DNA of 64,000 nt from Pogonophryne albipinna (lineage: Eukaryota > Chordata > Actinopteri > Perciformes > Artedidraconidae): NCBI GenBank assembly GCA_028583405.1, contig CM053253.1:7522219-7586218 (forward strand), read 5' to 3'. How positions within the stretch are numbered: the first letter of the stretch is position 1; every line of letters begins with the position of its first letter. This document shows, piece by piece, positions 1 through 10,700 of this stretch. The notes beneath the pieces were generated by a model. The model did not search any database, was not told the origin of the DNA, and saw only the letters and a list, made by a program, of their open reading frames with translations. A program made the translations under genes and the position numbers.

Positions 1-3000
1 AGCCGCACTCTTCCTCGCTGCAAAGGTTGAGGAGCAGCCCCGGAAGTTGGAACATGTTATCAAGGTTGCCCATGCATGCCTCAATCCTCAGGATCCTTCA
101 CCAGATGTACGCAGTGATGTAAGTATTGGGCTTTGGTCAACATCGCCAGCAATTGTGCTCTATCTCCTCCTAAGATTACCTGATGTGGTAGAGATGTAAT
201 CTCCACAGTATTACATCTTTAAAGGTCCCATGTCATGGCCATTTCTACTGATCATAATTCCATTGTTGAGGTCTACTAGAATAGATGTGCAATTTTCTAA
301 AATCGCATTGGTTTCTCATACAGCATCTCTGTATAGTATGTGTATTCACTCTCTGCCCTAAACGGCTTGTTGGAGCTCCTGCCCCCCCCTCCCTGTGAGC
401 CCAGTGGCCGTCTGCGAGACAGCAAAACCCAGCCCGAACACACACACCCACAGCCTGGCTGGGAGTTTGTGTGTGTGCTCACACACCGACTCACAGCCTC
501 GCCGCGTCCCGCCGTTTCAGGGAGGAGAAATCGGCGGAGCTGTAGCTGAGAAAATATTGTGTGTGTGTGTGAGGAAGTCCGCGGATTGGTCAATTTGGGT
601 GTACCAATCCACGGACGTAACGTAACGGCTCCACGGATTGGGTCCATTTGGGTATGGGCACGTCACTGTACCCAGGAAGAAAACAATGGAATAAGAGAAA
701 TGTCCAACGAGGCGTTCTGGGGCAGCATAGACAGGTCTTTTCTGTGTTAGAGTTTTACTCGCTACAGGGTGTACTTTGAGGGTGTGTGACTCTGCAGACC
801 GTTTACATGCAGAAAAAGCTACATAACCCACAAGGGGACGGGTAATAACCGGAAAAGCATGACATGGGACCTTTAAGGGAAATGTATTATTTTATCAGTA
901 GAATTTGTGAAGATATTGTTTTGTGTTTTAGCGATTTTTGTGTTTGTTCAGAAGCAATGATTTGGCTGTAATGCTTCCTTGCGCTACCACTTTCAGTTTA
1001 ATCCAAGAGAGAATCATCTTTGTTCTCCTAGAAAATGTTGTTGTTTTAATAGCAGCTTTGATGCAGGCGCTCTTTTATGGGACTTTTGTCTGGCAATTAC
1101 TTAACAACTGAAGTTCAGCTTTTTCTTCTTTTTTAAAATTGCATTTAAACTGTGTACAAATACTTTGTGAGGGTGTTGTGGTTTAAGCTTCCTCATGTGT
1201 TGTTCCTTCTTGACACATGGGTCACCTGTACTGCTCAGTGTGTAGCTTCTAATTGTCTCACCACTTATCTGTGAGGCTTCTTCAGCTCTATATGAAAGGT
1301 GGTTTAAATGTGTTTGGATGAAGGCCTCCTAGTGAGTAACGTGCCTGTCCTCTCAACTTCAGGCCTACCTGCAACAAGCCCAAGACCTGGTCATTCTTGA
1401 GAGCATAATACTCCAGACCTTGGGTAAGTTGGGATGGAAGAAACTGGGCCCTTTAAATTTCCCTCTAGAAACACATGTGATTTAAAAAAAATACTGCTAA
1501 CCTGTTTTACTTTGTCCACAGAAAGCCCATATACGGTTAGCAGCACAGGAAAGAGACATTCAGGCTTCATATTAACAGCACTTTCTCACTGTTGCATTGC
1601 AGTGATGACGCTTTTGTTTCTAATATGTCCATAACTTTTAACATTTCCACTCTCCCCTTTTTTCTTTTATCTACATATTTTTAAACCATTTCTTTAAGGA
1701 CTATGTTGATGCATCATAAACAGAATCACTCCGGTCACATTTTCCCATTATTGTAGGCAGTTGAAGAAGATAAAAGTGCTTTTAATAAAACACCAAATTG
1801 TGTTTTTACTTTTTAAACAAGATTCAGGGTCATCAGACAAAGCGAGCGTTTTAATAATTGTACCGGCATGCCTTTAATGTTTTTCACACTCATCTGTTGT
1901 TTTCACATCGTCTAGGATGTTATTGGAAGAGCCCATGCAAAGTGATATTCCACATTATTCTCCACAACACATAGTTTTGAATAACAGTATTCATTTTCTG
2001 GTTTTCAGGGAGAAATCTGTGTGGTGCAAATGTTAGTTTGACTTTTGCATTTCATTTATCGAGTCTCTTTTTGTCCTTTTTTTTTTATTACAGCTTTTGA
2101 AATCACCATTGATCATCCACATACTCATGTTGTCAAGTGCACTCAGCTTGTTAGAGGTGAGCATTAACTCTTCAATTTAGAGAATTTGATTTGTATATTT
2201 CACTATCGTTGTGTGTTTGCACGCTGAATCACTATCGCAGGTTTTAAGTGTGTTTTTTTTGTTCTATTGTTGTTCCAGCGAGTAAGGATCTGGCTCAAAC
2301 ATCCTACTTTATGGCCACAAACAGGTATATTCACAGTTCACTGCTGACATCTTTTATCATCATGTATACCACCGCATTACTTGTGTATAATCCTCTAACT
2401 CGACATGTCTGTTCTCTCTCTTCTCCTGTTTCTGTTTTTTATTGCCTTCTGGGATGTATCCTGCCACGTAGTCTCCACTTGACCACGTTCTGCCTGCAGT
2501 ACAGTCCGCCGGTCGTGGCCTGCGTGTGCATCCACCTCGCTTGCAAATGGTCCAACTGGGAGATCCCCGTGTCTACAGACGGCAAACACTGGTGGGAGTA
2601 TGTCGATCCCACAGTTACCCTTGAGCTGCTGGATGGTATGTGCTGTTTATGACCCCGAAATTCACTTTATTTTGAATGTGCCTGGAAAGCAGTTACAGGT
2701 CAGTCTGAACTTTTACATTTCTCCAGCTGATCTTGTTTTTATATCTTCTTTCAGAGCTCACACACGAGTTCCTGCAGATTCTTGAGAAAACACCCAGCAG
2801 GTTGAAAAGGATTCGCAACTGGAAGGTACAGATTTATTTCTCATTTGCAACCAAAGGAGTAAAGCCAAGACATCTTGCATTGTACAGACATTTACTGATG
2901 ACTGACCTCTCTGTAATTCTTTATTTGCTACCAGGCTGGAGGCTCAACACCAAAAGCCAAGCCCAAAGTCCAGGAGGAGGGTGACCAGAGGGATACCATG

Positions 3001-4167
3001 ATGAGCATGATCTCCATGGCCTCATCAGAGAGCACCGTGGCAGGCTTGATGAGTCTCTCGGCTCCACCTGACGCCTCGTCTTCCTCGTCCGTCGGTGACA
3101 AGGACAGGGGGGACGCTGGCAGCGCCGCCACGTGGAGTGGAAAAGGCCAGCCTGCATCCGAGCTCAACAACGAGGTGCATGTTCCCGCTAAGGTGTCGCT
3201 GAGTGAATACCGGGCCAAGAATGCAGACGTCCTTGCCGCCCAAAAGAGGAAGCTGGAGAACATGGAGGCCAGCGTGAAGAGGGACTATGCCAACGCTGCT
3301 CAGGCTCTCATCGGACAGCAGCAGAGGAAGGATAAGCAGCATCACCAGCAGTCCAGCTCCTCTTCCTCTGACAACCCTTCGCCCATTATCCTGAAAATCC
3401 CCCTGGAGAAGGAGAGGCACGAGAGGTCGTCTCTGAAAATGCGCTTCCCCTTAGCCGGGGGAGGAGGCGGCGCCAAGGGTCAGGAACAGGACATCAAGGT
3501 CAGAATACGAGTGCCTGAGAAGCAGAGGGGGAGTTCAGGAGAGGAGGGCAAGAGCAGAGACAAACACAGGGACCGCTCGAACCACCACCATCATCACCAC
3601 CCCCACCATTCCTCCTCCACCAGTGCCTCTCTCTCCACCTCACACAAACACTCATCTAACTCTAGCGGGGCTGTCGGAGGTAGCAAAAAGGTCCCGAGCG
3701 ACTCCTCTAGAACAAGCTCCTCGTCTTCTTCGGCGTCTCGTAAGAGGACGCATTCCCAGGAGCCCACAGCAGGCGCTAACCCTGCCTCCAAAGCCAGCAA
3801 GTCCACCAGGAACGCTTACCAGATACCGTCCCTGTCTTCCTCCTCTGGGCAAACTCTGGGGCACAACGCTGACATTCTCCCCGCCCTGGGCCTCTCCCAC
3901 CACCAAGGGAGCTTCTCGAAAGGCGACAAAACGGACACGAACGGGCACGGTGCGGTGGGCGGACCCCAGTCGAACGAGTACCAAGACACTTTTGAAATGC
4001 TAAACTCTCTTCTGAGCGCACAGGGGGTCCAGCCAGCCCAGCCGTCCATGTTTGACTACAGAACCCAGTTTGGGGAGTACCGGTTCAGCGGGGGCACCCG
4101 AGGAAACGGCAGGCCACCACCCCTCCCTTCAGAACCCCCTCCCCAACTGCCTCCGCTGCCCAAATAA
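1..4167 (+). CDS. ccnt1: Cyclin T1, 3' part (P-TEFb regulatory subunit)
   Basis: Seven exons read by GT-AG borders and frame: 1-118 (partial), 1363-1423, 2094-2156, 2279-2324, 2472-2635, 2755-2825, 2935-4167 (TAA at 4165-4167). They join in frame to about 585 codons including the stop. Cyclin T with CDK9 forms P-TEFb, which phosphorylates the RNA polymerase II CTD and pausing factors in the nucleus. The window starts within cyclin box 1 ([20 protein letters not shown]). The second cyclin box follows ([18 protein letters not shown], then [20 protein letters not shown]). The last exon begins [11 protein letters not shown] and is Ser-rich and low complexity, with six His codons at 3583-3600 followed by Pro-His-His, as in the CTD-binding His-rich region. 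It ends in a Pro-rich tail finishing PPLPK, like mammalian CCNT1. About 80 N-terminal residues lie upstream of the window. The His-rich region and C-terminal tail favour ccnt1 over ccnt2. Confidence 0.95.
223..872. mobile_element. TTAA-flanked MITE, copy 1 (AGGTCCCATGTCATG family), in ccnt1 intron
   Basis: A 650-bp element lies between TTAA at 219-222 and TTAA at 873-876. Its ends are inverted repeats, AGGTCCCATGTCATG on the left and CATGACATGGGACCT on the right. A second copy lies at 21507-22279. No transposase is present, so it is non-autonomous. The TTAA target duplication suggests piggyBac-type mobilisation, but this is inference. It contains GT-rich tracts and overlaps no ccnt1 exon. Confidence 0.8.
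877..1362 (+). other. ccnt1 intron, remainder
   Basis: Intronic sequence between the MITE and the acceptor AG at 1361-1362. It is AT-rich with a pyrimidine tract before the acceptor. I see no other gene or element in it. The next two introns (1424-2093 and 2157-2278) also show nothing beyond splice signals. Confidence 0.6.
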
Positions 4168-6400
4168 CTTCCTGATCAGGAGGCTTATTATGTACATTGT
4201 ACTTTGACATCTTGTTACATATGGTATTTTTTTTTTTTCAACTCGCCCAGCATTTTGAATAGGTTCCAGTGTGACAGCAGTGAAATGTACTGGTGTGCGT
4301 GATACATCATTACTATTTTTTTCACTTCACACAGGGGCAATAATGAAAGGCTTTTAAAGCTTGCAACACGTGAGAAAAAAGATACAGGAAGGTGTAGATA
4401 TAATGCTTTCTGTTTAACTCAAACAAAATGTGATGAGGGGACCTGGTATTTTTTTAGCAACACTGTCATTGTCTTGAAATCATGGGGGAACTAAAAGATG
4501 TTGGGTCTCATTACCGATTGTGTTTTTATAATGTTTTTATAGTATTTTATTTATTCATTGAATGTTTTTTTAAGAAAAAAACAATCCCCTTTTCTACCTT
4601 TTTCTTTTAAGGTTTCCTCTCTTCTTTTTTTAGGCGGAGGGATATTTCTTCATCAAGACTGTACAGGCTAGTGCATGTCTCCAAAGCCATCTTTTCAATA
4701 TTTTTGTCTTACTTTTTTTGAAACAGCCATAAACCCCCAAAAAAAGGTGCCCGCCCACCCCTGTATTTTATTTTCTTCATTATTTGGCAAAACCTGTACA
4801 AAGACTGTAAAATGTTTAAAACAAACATCAAATATTTTTTACTTTTATTGTGAAAAAACGCAAAAAAATATGTAAATTACTGACAATTGTTTTTTTTTAG
4901 ATTTTTTTGAGTGTTGCAGTCATTGTTTTAAATGGTTGTAAAATATTCATATATTCAGTTCTCTAATAATTACACTAATGGGCAAAGTTCATACCAAGGA
5001 TGTACATCTATGGTTTTATCAAAAGGGTTCAAAGAGTTCAAACATATCTACGGTATGGTCACAATGAAGGAATTGCAACAAAGAAATCCCTCTAGAGAAG
5101 AAATGTGAGATTTAAAATCCTGTCACTTGTTCATCAGTTTCCTCTGGAGGGCGAGTCTTTGTGTGGTTTAATGCAGAGAAAGAAATACAACATTTTTAGT
5201 TGTGTTATCTGCGGAGCCTTGAAATTGTCGGATTTAAGAAAACACTTTTTTCTGCTGGTGCTCACTTTGTAGTGACCATATTGAGCACAATCTACAATAA
5301 AAGTATTCACAATACACTATATCAAAAAGTAATCAAACGCCATGTGTCTGTTTTTTTTTATAGTCTTTCATTTATGCAGTTTCCTTTGAAAATGTCTGAA
5401 CTCCAGTGTACACTTGTCAATTCATGCACGTCTGATTTAATCATGTTGAAGCTGTCTATAATTTCATACTTTTAAAACAAAACAAAGTGGATATTAAGCT
5501 TCCGATTGTTGTTTATAATCCATGTGTAAGCCATGATTAAACAAACGTTTGTATGTGTTCTTTAGTTGTGTAAATCAAATGCGTCAATCTGATTATCAAC
5601 ATACCTCCACTACAGTGTCATGAGCATGAAATAAATGAATTATGTGAAAAGTATAGTGGAGGAGGGGCCACTTGTTGGCAAAGATTCGGGTATCATCTGT
5701 ACATTTAATTCATATTATCTTTGTGGTTTCGATTGTATAGTATTACTGCTCTTTACCTGCTCTTTTTAACAGTTTGTAATCCACAATTCATTTGTTTTAG
5801 GCAGTCTACAGTAATGCAGTACAACAAATCATCAGCCATACAATTGTAAAATATGTGTGTGCCCTTCATTGTATGAAATACAAGTTTAATATGGTACAGC
5901 CCTTTGCTCAGGCAGCAGAGGTTTTATTGGTTTTTCAACTCTTGTAAAAGGGAAACAGTAAATGCACTGAATATTTATCAGATAGGTTTGCCTACAATGC
6001 AATTGACAAAGTGTTACATGTATAACAGTTGGACTATTAGATTAGAAGACCTTAAATATATTGCCCTCTGAAAGTATTTTTATTTGATCCCAACACATCT
6101 TCAAATTTAGGTTTCAACGTTATGCTTTGAGGAAAGTCATAAAAAAGGACACACATTTCAATAAAACCTGAATGTGAAACAAATGAAAGACACTCATGCA
6201 ACCTAACAATGCAAAGTCACATAGCTCCAATGAGTTTAATGTTTGGTTATTTTTCACGTCTTGGTGTTTAAGTGACACTCAGGTCTGGAAATGAAACGTT
6301 TTGGAATTTTTGTTTTCTGTTAAAACGTTATATGTGAACCCTTTTCTTTTTTATATAATGTGGTTGCTTTATTCTCAAATAAAAAGACAATAAATATTTT
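4168..6400 (+). other. ccnt1 3'UTR and downstream spacer
   Basis: AT-rich, T-tract-rich sequence following the ccnt1 stop with no coding potential. Candidate polyadenylation signals AATAAA occur near 5296 and 5629, with two more close together near 6377-6392. The 3'UTR therefore ends somewhere between about 5.3 and 6.4 kb; transcript ends cannot be fixed from sequence alone. Confidence 0.5.
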
Positions 6401-6479
6401 AAGAAAACTCCCGATTCGTTACGTGTTTCATAAAACTTCACTTCTGCAGGACTGTGTGGTGTAAAATGATTGCAGCTTA

Positions 6480-6651
6480 TGCCACTTGCGTTGGCTGATT
6501 GATTGACCAATGAAATGCCCTGAGCTTCGACAAATCAGAGCTCTCGGTGGGCGGGATCCGTGAAGATCCTGCAGAGGCTGTTGTGTGGCAGTTGGACAAA
6601 CCGACGTAGTGTGCCACGGAAGCTAAACCTTGTAGGACAGTCGTGAAGAAG
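6480..6651 (+). promoter_or_regulatory. kansl2: kansl2 promoter and 5'UTR exon 1
   Basis: A more GC-rich patch after the AT-rich spacer. It holds a CCAAT box at 6507-6511 and a GC box GGGCGGG at 6549-6555. A likely non-coding first exon ends AAG at 6651 before a consensus donor GTAAGC (6652-). The next exon starts after the acceptor at 7749-7750 and carries the kansl2 ATG only eight bases in, so this exon is inferred to be all 5'UTR. The transcription start probably lies between about 6560 and 6620. No TATA box was seen. Confidence 0.6.
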
Positions 6652-7750
6652 GTAAGCAATTCTGAGCAAAAAATGCAGATAGTTGCATATTCTTGTAAAG
6701 AGCCTTGTCTACAATGTGAAGAGAACGACCGTGTGTTACTATCTGTCAGTAAAACTCACTTATTGGCCACAAATTGTGAGAAACGGCGGTTGGCTAATAT
6801 TAGCAACTGCTAACAAAGATGGCGACGTCATAACTGAAAGAGGGCAGAGTGACGCAGTAAATAGAGGCGGGCTGAACGCTGCTGTGGCGCCTGCTTAGAA
6901 TTCTCAAAGACAGAAATGTACTTATGCTACATTTGTAATATTAGCTAAAAATAATTGTTTATAATTTATTTTACGTATTTACTTTTTTGCGATGTATGGA
7001 AGTTTTCTATGTAAATAAACAATATTAACCTATAGCAAGTTAACACATGTTAATCATAGTCGTGTCTGACAAGCCACCTGACCTGCCAACGCCTTCTCTA
7101 ACGTTAACAATAATATTGTAATTTGACCAGGTATTCTTACCACTGCTTTTGATATTGTGTTTATGTAGTTCTGTTAGCCATCTGCGTTTCTTAATTGGTT
7201 TACTTTCAACATCTGTTACCTCTTCCCCCAATTTGTGACTTAAGGGAAATGTGGGCATGAAAGACACTTTTTTTGGACACACTCATTTATTCCAGTCAGT
7301 TTTATTGGCAATTAGTGACAATATTGTACCCCAAGCCTCCATTTTATTAAAGGCAAGGCATGTTTATTTATATAGCACCTTTTCAACACTAGGCACACAC
7401 ACAATGAGACATTCTCACATTTCTGTTTTTTTATTGTGGGAATGGCAGCAGCTGTCAAAAGATTTTTGATTCTAAAAAATAAATAAATACTTGTTTAATT
7501 AAATGTGTCGCCCACTTAACTAATATCTAGTAGTTTGCCAGTTCTAGTCTCCAATTTTGTATCTCTTAATATTTGTCTTCTATTAAATGTCAGAAAATAT
7601 CTGGTTATTTAATGTATGGGTTTGTCCTACTGATATTACAACTCCCTGAACAGGAAATCTTCACAATAGAGAAGTCCAAGAAAAGATGGTGTTACCCACT
7701 AAAACTAAACGCCTCTTTGTTTTAACTTTATTTTCCTTTTATTCCCCCAG
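6652..7750 (+). other. kansl2 intron 1
   Basis: About 1.1 kb intron inferred from donor GTAAGC at 6652 and acceptor CCCCCAG ending at 7750. It includes a short relic near 7334-7376 (GGCAAGGCATGTTTATTTAT, then ATAGCACC). That relic resembles the 3' tail of fish LINEs and matches the tail at about 24.1 kb. Nothing else recognisable. Confidence 0.5.
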
Positions 7751-7758
7751 ACTTTGTA

Positions 7759-10700
7759 ATGAATAGGATACGAATCCACGTGTTACCTTCAAGTCGGAAC
7801 CGGGTGACCCAGACTCCTCGTCCCCAGGAGCCCCAGGCCTGCTCCTTCACACAGCGACCATGCTCTCAGCCTCGCCTGGAGGGCCTGGACTTCTGCGTCA
7901 AACACATCCTGGAGGATAAGAACTCTCCGTACAAGCAGTGCAGCTATGTCTCTGCAAAGAACGGCAAGCGCTGCCCCAACGCTGCACCAAAAGTCGAGAG
8001 GAAAGACGGGTGTGTGGACAATCTAATATTCTTCTGCTTTTAACAAGTCAGAAAAAGTAGAACCTCAGCTTTATTATCAACTATAACTCTTACTATGGAA
8101 GACACGAACACACATTAACCTGTTAAGCCCCAAGGTCCCCCTCGGCGGGTACTTTTTTTTTTTTCACGACAGTGTCTCAGGGGATCTTAATATTTAATAA
8201 CCTATTAATGTGTTATACCAGATTAATGTGAATAATCTCAGCTAACTGACGATACAAACCATTTTAACCAAAACAAAACACAAGTCTCATAAGAAGCATC
8301 TAAATGACCCCTGAGCGAAAAATGCTAACGCACTTTGGCACAGAACTCAAGATAAAAGATACCCTTATTACTTATCGTAGCTGCACATACAAGATATCCG
8401 ATTAAAGCTGAGGTTCCACAGATGATTTAGGTATATATCATCACTGAGTGATCCGAACTCGCGACAGGGGAAGCAAACTCAGACATCACAACACGTACCT
8501 TTACGTAGCTTTTACGGGAGATCGTCTCACCGTAGCTGTCAATCTGATCAAAAGACTTGTTCAATGGCATTCAAACGAGAAAAAACGCGGCTGAATCGGT
8601 TAATCCATAGGTTGATAATGTTTCTATGGAATATTTTTTTTAATTTATAATCCATAATTCCATTTTATGTAAAAATCGTAGAGTAAAAGTTAGCTGCTAA
8701 TGGTAGCCACCAGAGTTATCGCAGATTCCGGTTTTGGCTATGCGGCAGCCTCACACACACACATGACCAGATAAGGAGTATGTGGGAGTTCCCCTCGATT
8801 CCATTGGCTCTGACGGTTAGAAAGAGATGTCAATCAGCAGAATCGAGCAAGGGGGGCCAGAGATACGTCAAATGACCCCAGAAGTGTTTTTTTTTGCTAA
8901 ATCTCTCTAAAAAGGTCAAATTTCACTTGTTTTGCATCAATCTTGATACAGGGTACTTATTATATGTTGTAGTTTGGATTCCTAAAGCTTTTAGTCTACC
9001 ATCCCATCATTCAAGGGTGGTTTTCACTATAAGTAATTTTTTTTGGACGGACACAATAATTAACGTCTTTTTTACTGTGTTCAATCTGAATTTATTTTAA
9101 TATAAAAACATCTATATTGATTCTGACACTTCTACATCCAACTCACAGGTGTAACCTTGCTATGAGAAAAAAGATTATTAATGTAACTCTTTTTAGAAGG
9201 GAAGATATGGTCATTTGTTCTGGGAATGTCATTTTCGAGCCTGAGACCTGAAAAACAGGCTCGGGGCTTAACAGGTTAACAAATCCAAGCTGCTTGGTCA
9301 AATCTCTCTTCTCCATTGACTGTATTTCTTCTGTGTTCTTTAGAGTGACATTCTGCGCAGAGCATGCGCGCAGGAACGCCATGGCCCTTCGAGCTCAGAT
9401 GAGAAAGGCGTCTTCTGGTCCTTCCCCAGAGTCTCTGTTGTCTCAGCTCAGTGGATACAACCGTGCAGAGACTCACAGCGCTGACGGGGGCCGCTCTGAA
9501 GCTAGCCGGATTCTAGGTAAATTATCTGGACAGAGGTTTATCCCATCTGCAATGACTTGCATCAGCACTTTGTAAAGAGGCACTGACTGTTCATTAGTGT
9601 CATATTCCAATTTTTTTGTTTAGTTTGAAAAAGTCATATTTATACATGCACATTACATCCAGTTGTTTTTGAAATTGTAAATCCTGCACATGTCTTCTCC
9701 ACACTACCTATTTTAAATCACCACAGCACTCCACTTTAAATACAGTATATAGTATTTTTCATATGTAAATATTGTTAATTCACCTCGGCCCCGATCAAGA
9801 CGTGCTGCTTGCAGTAGCTGCAGGTTTCAAAGGGCGCCAACATGAACTCCTTCCTGTGGTCTGTTGATTTCTCCCAGAGAAACAAAGGGGATAATCATTT
9901 CAGTTGGAAGGAACAAAATCCCTTAATCTTAACCCCAAATCATTAAGGGAGGTTTAATGCTTTTTATATATTTTTTATTTAACATGATTTAAATCGTATA
10001 CTTTTCTTTATCTGCTGACGACAAGAACACATATTATTGCATTAAACTGTCTGCTGCACTGTGAGCTGTAAAAACCCTGCAAAGTAGCAAAGCTCAGACA
10101 TAATGACCAACTCGTGGTGTCAGCTACTCGGGCATATCATTAGTACAGTTCAGCCTTTTGTGATTTACCATAACCCGCCTCGTATGTTGAGAAATGATTA
10201 CAGGATTATTCTTGTATAGGAAAAACTCACACTCTTATGGTTTTAAGTTATGAGGATGTTTCTTGATCAGTTTGACTCGTCACTATTTTTCTCTTTGTCA
10301 TGATTTGTTCCTAACCCCTGCCCACTCAGACTGCACTGACTGTTCATTAGTGCCATATTTCAATTGTTTAGTTTGAAACAGTCATATTTATACATGCACA
10401 TCATGCGATCTTGTTCTTTTTAAAATTGTAAATCCTGCACATGTTGCACATTTCTTCTCCACACTACCTCTTTTAAATCACCACATGCATGATGGTTTTA
10501 TGTTGCACGCACAGGAAAACTGGCCCGTATCTAATCTGTTAATCATGCGCACAGTTGCATCGGCGGTAGGCACTAAAGCCACATGCATAATGGTGTTGGT
10601 TTTGGAAGTTCTTAGTGTGAGTAAAAGATAATGCTTGTAGTTTGTAACATCTACGCGTCCAAAATAGCCCACAAAGGAACAAGGTTATGAAAACAATGTC

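Noticed and set aside
2995..4100. Reverse-strand frames across the last ccnt1 exon
   Set aside because: GC-rich coding sequence produces antisense open frames; only the + frame has family similarity.
8010..8043. Extension of the kansl2 first coding frame into a 94-residue ORF
   Set aside because: Splicing at 8009 to 9344 restores the family sequence KDGVTFCAEH; the extension is intronic.
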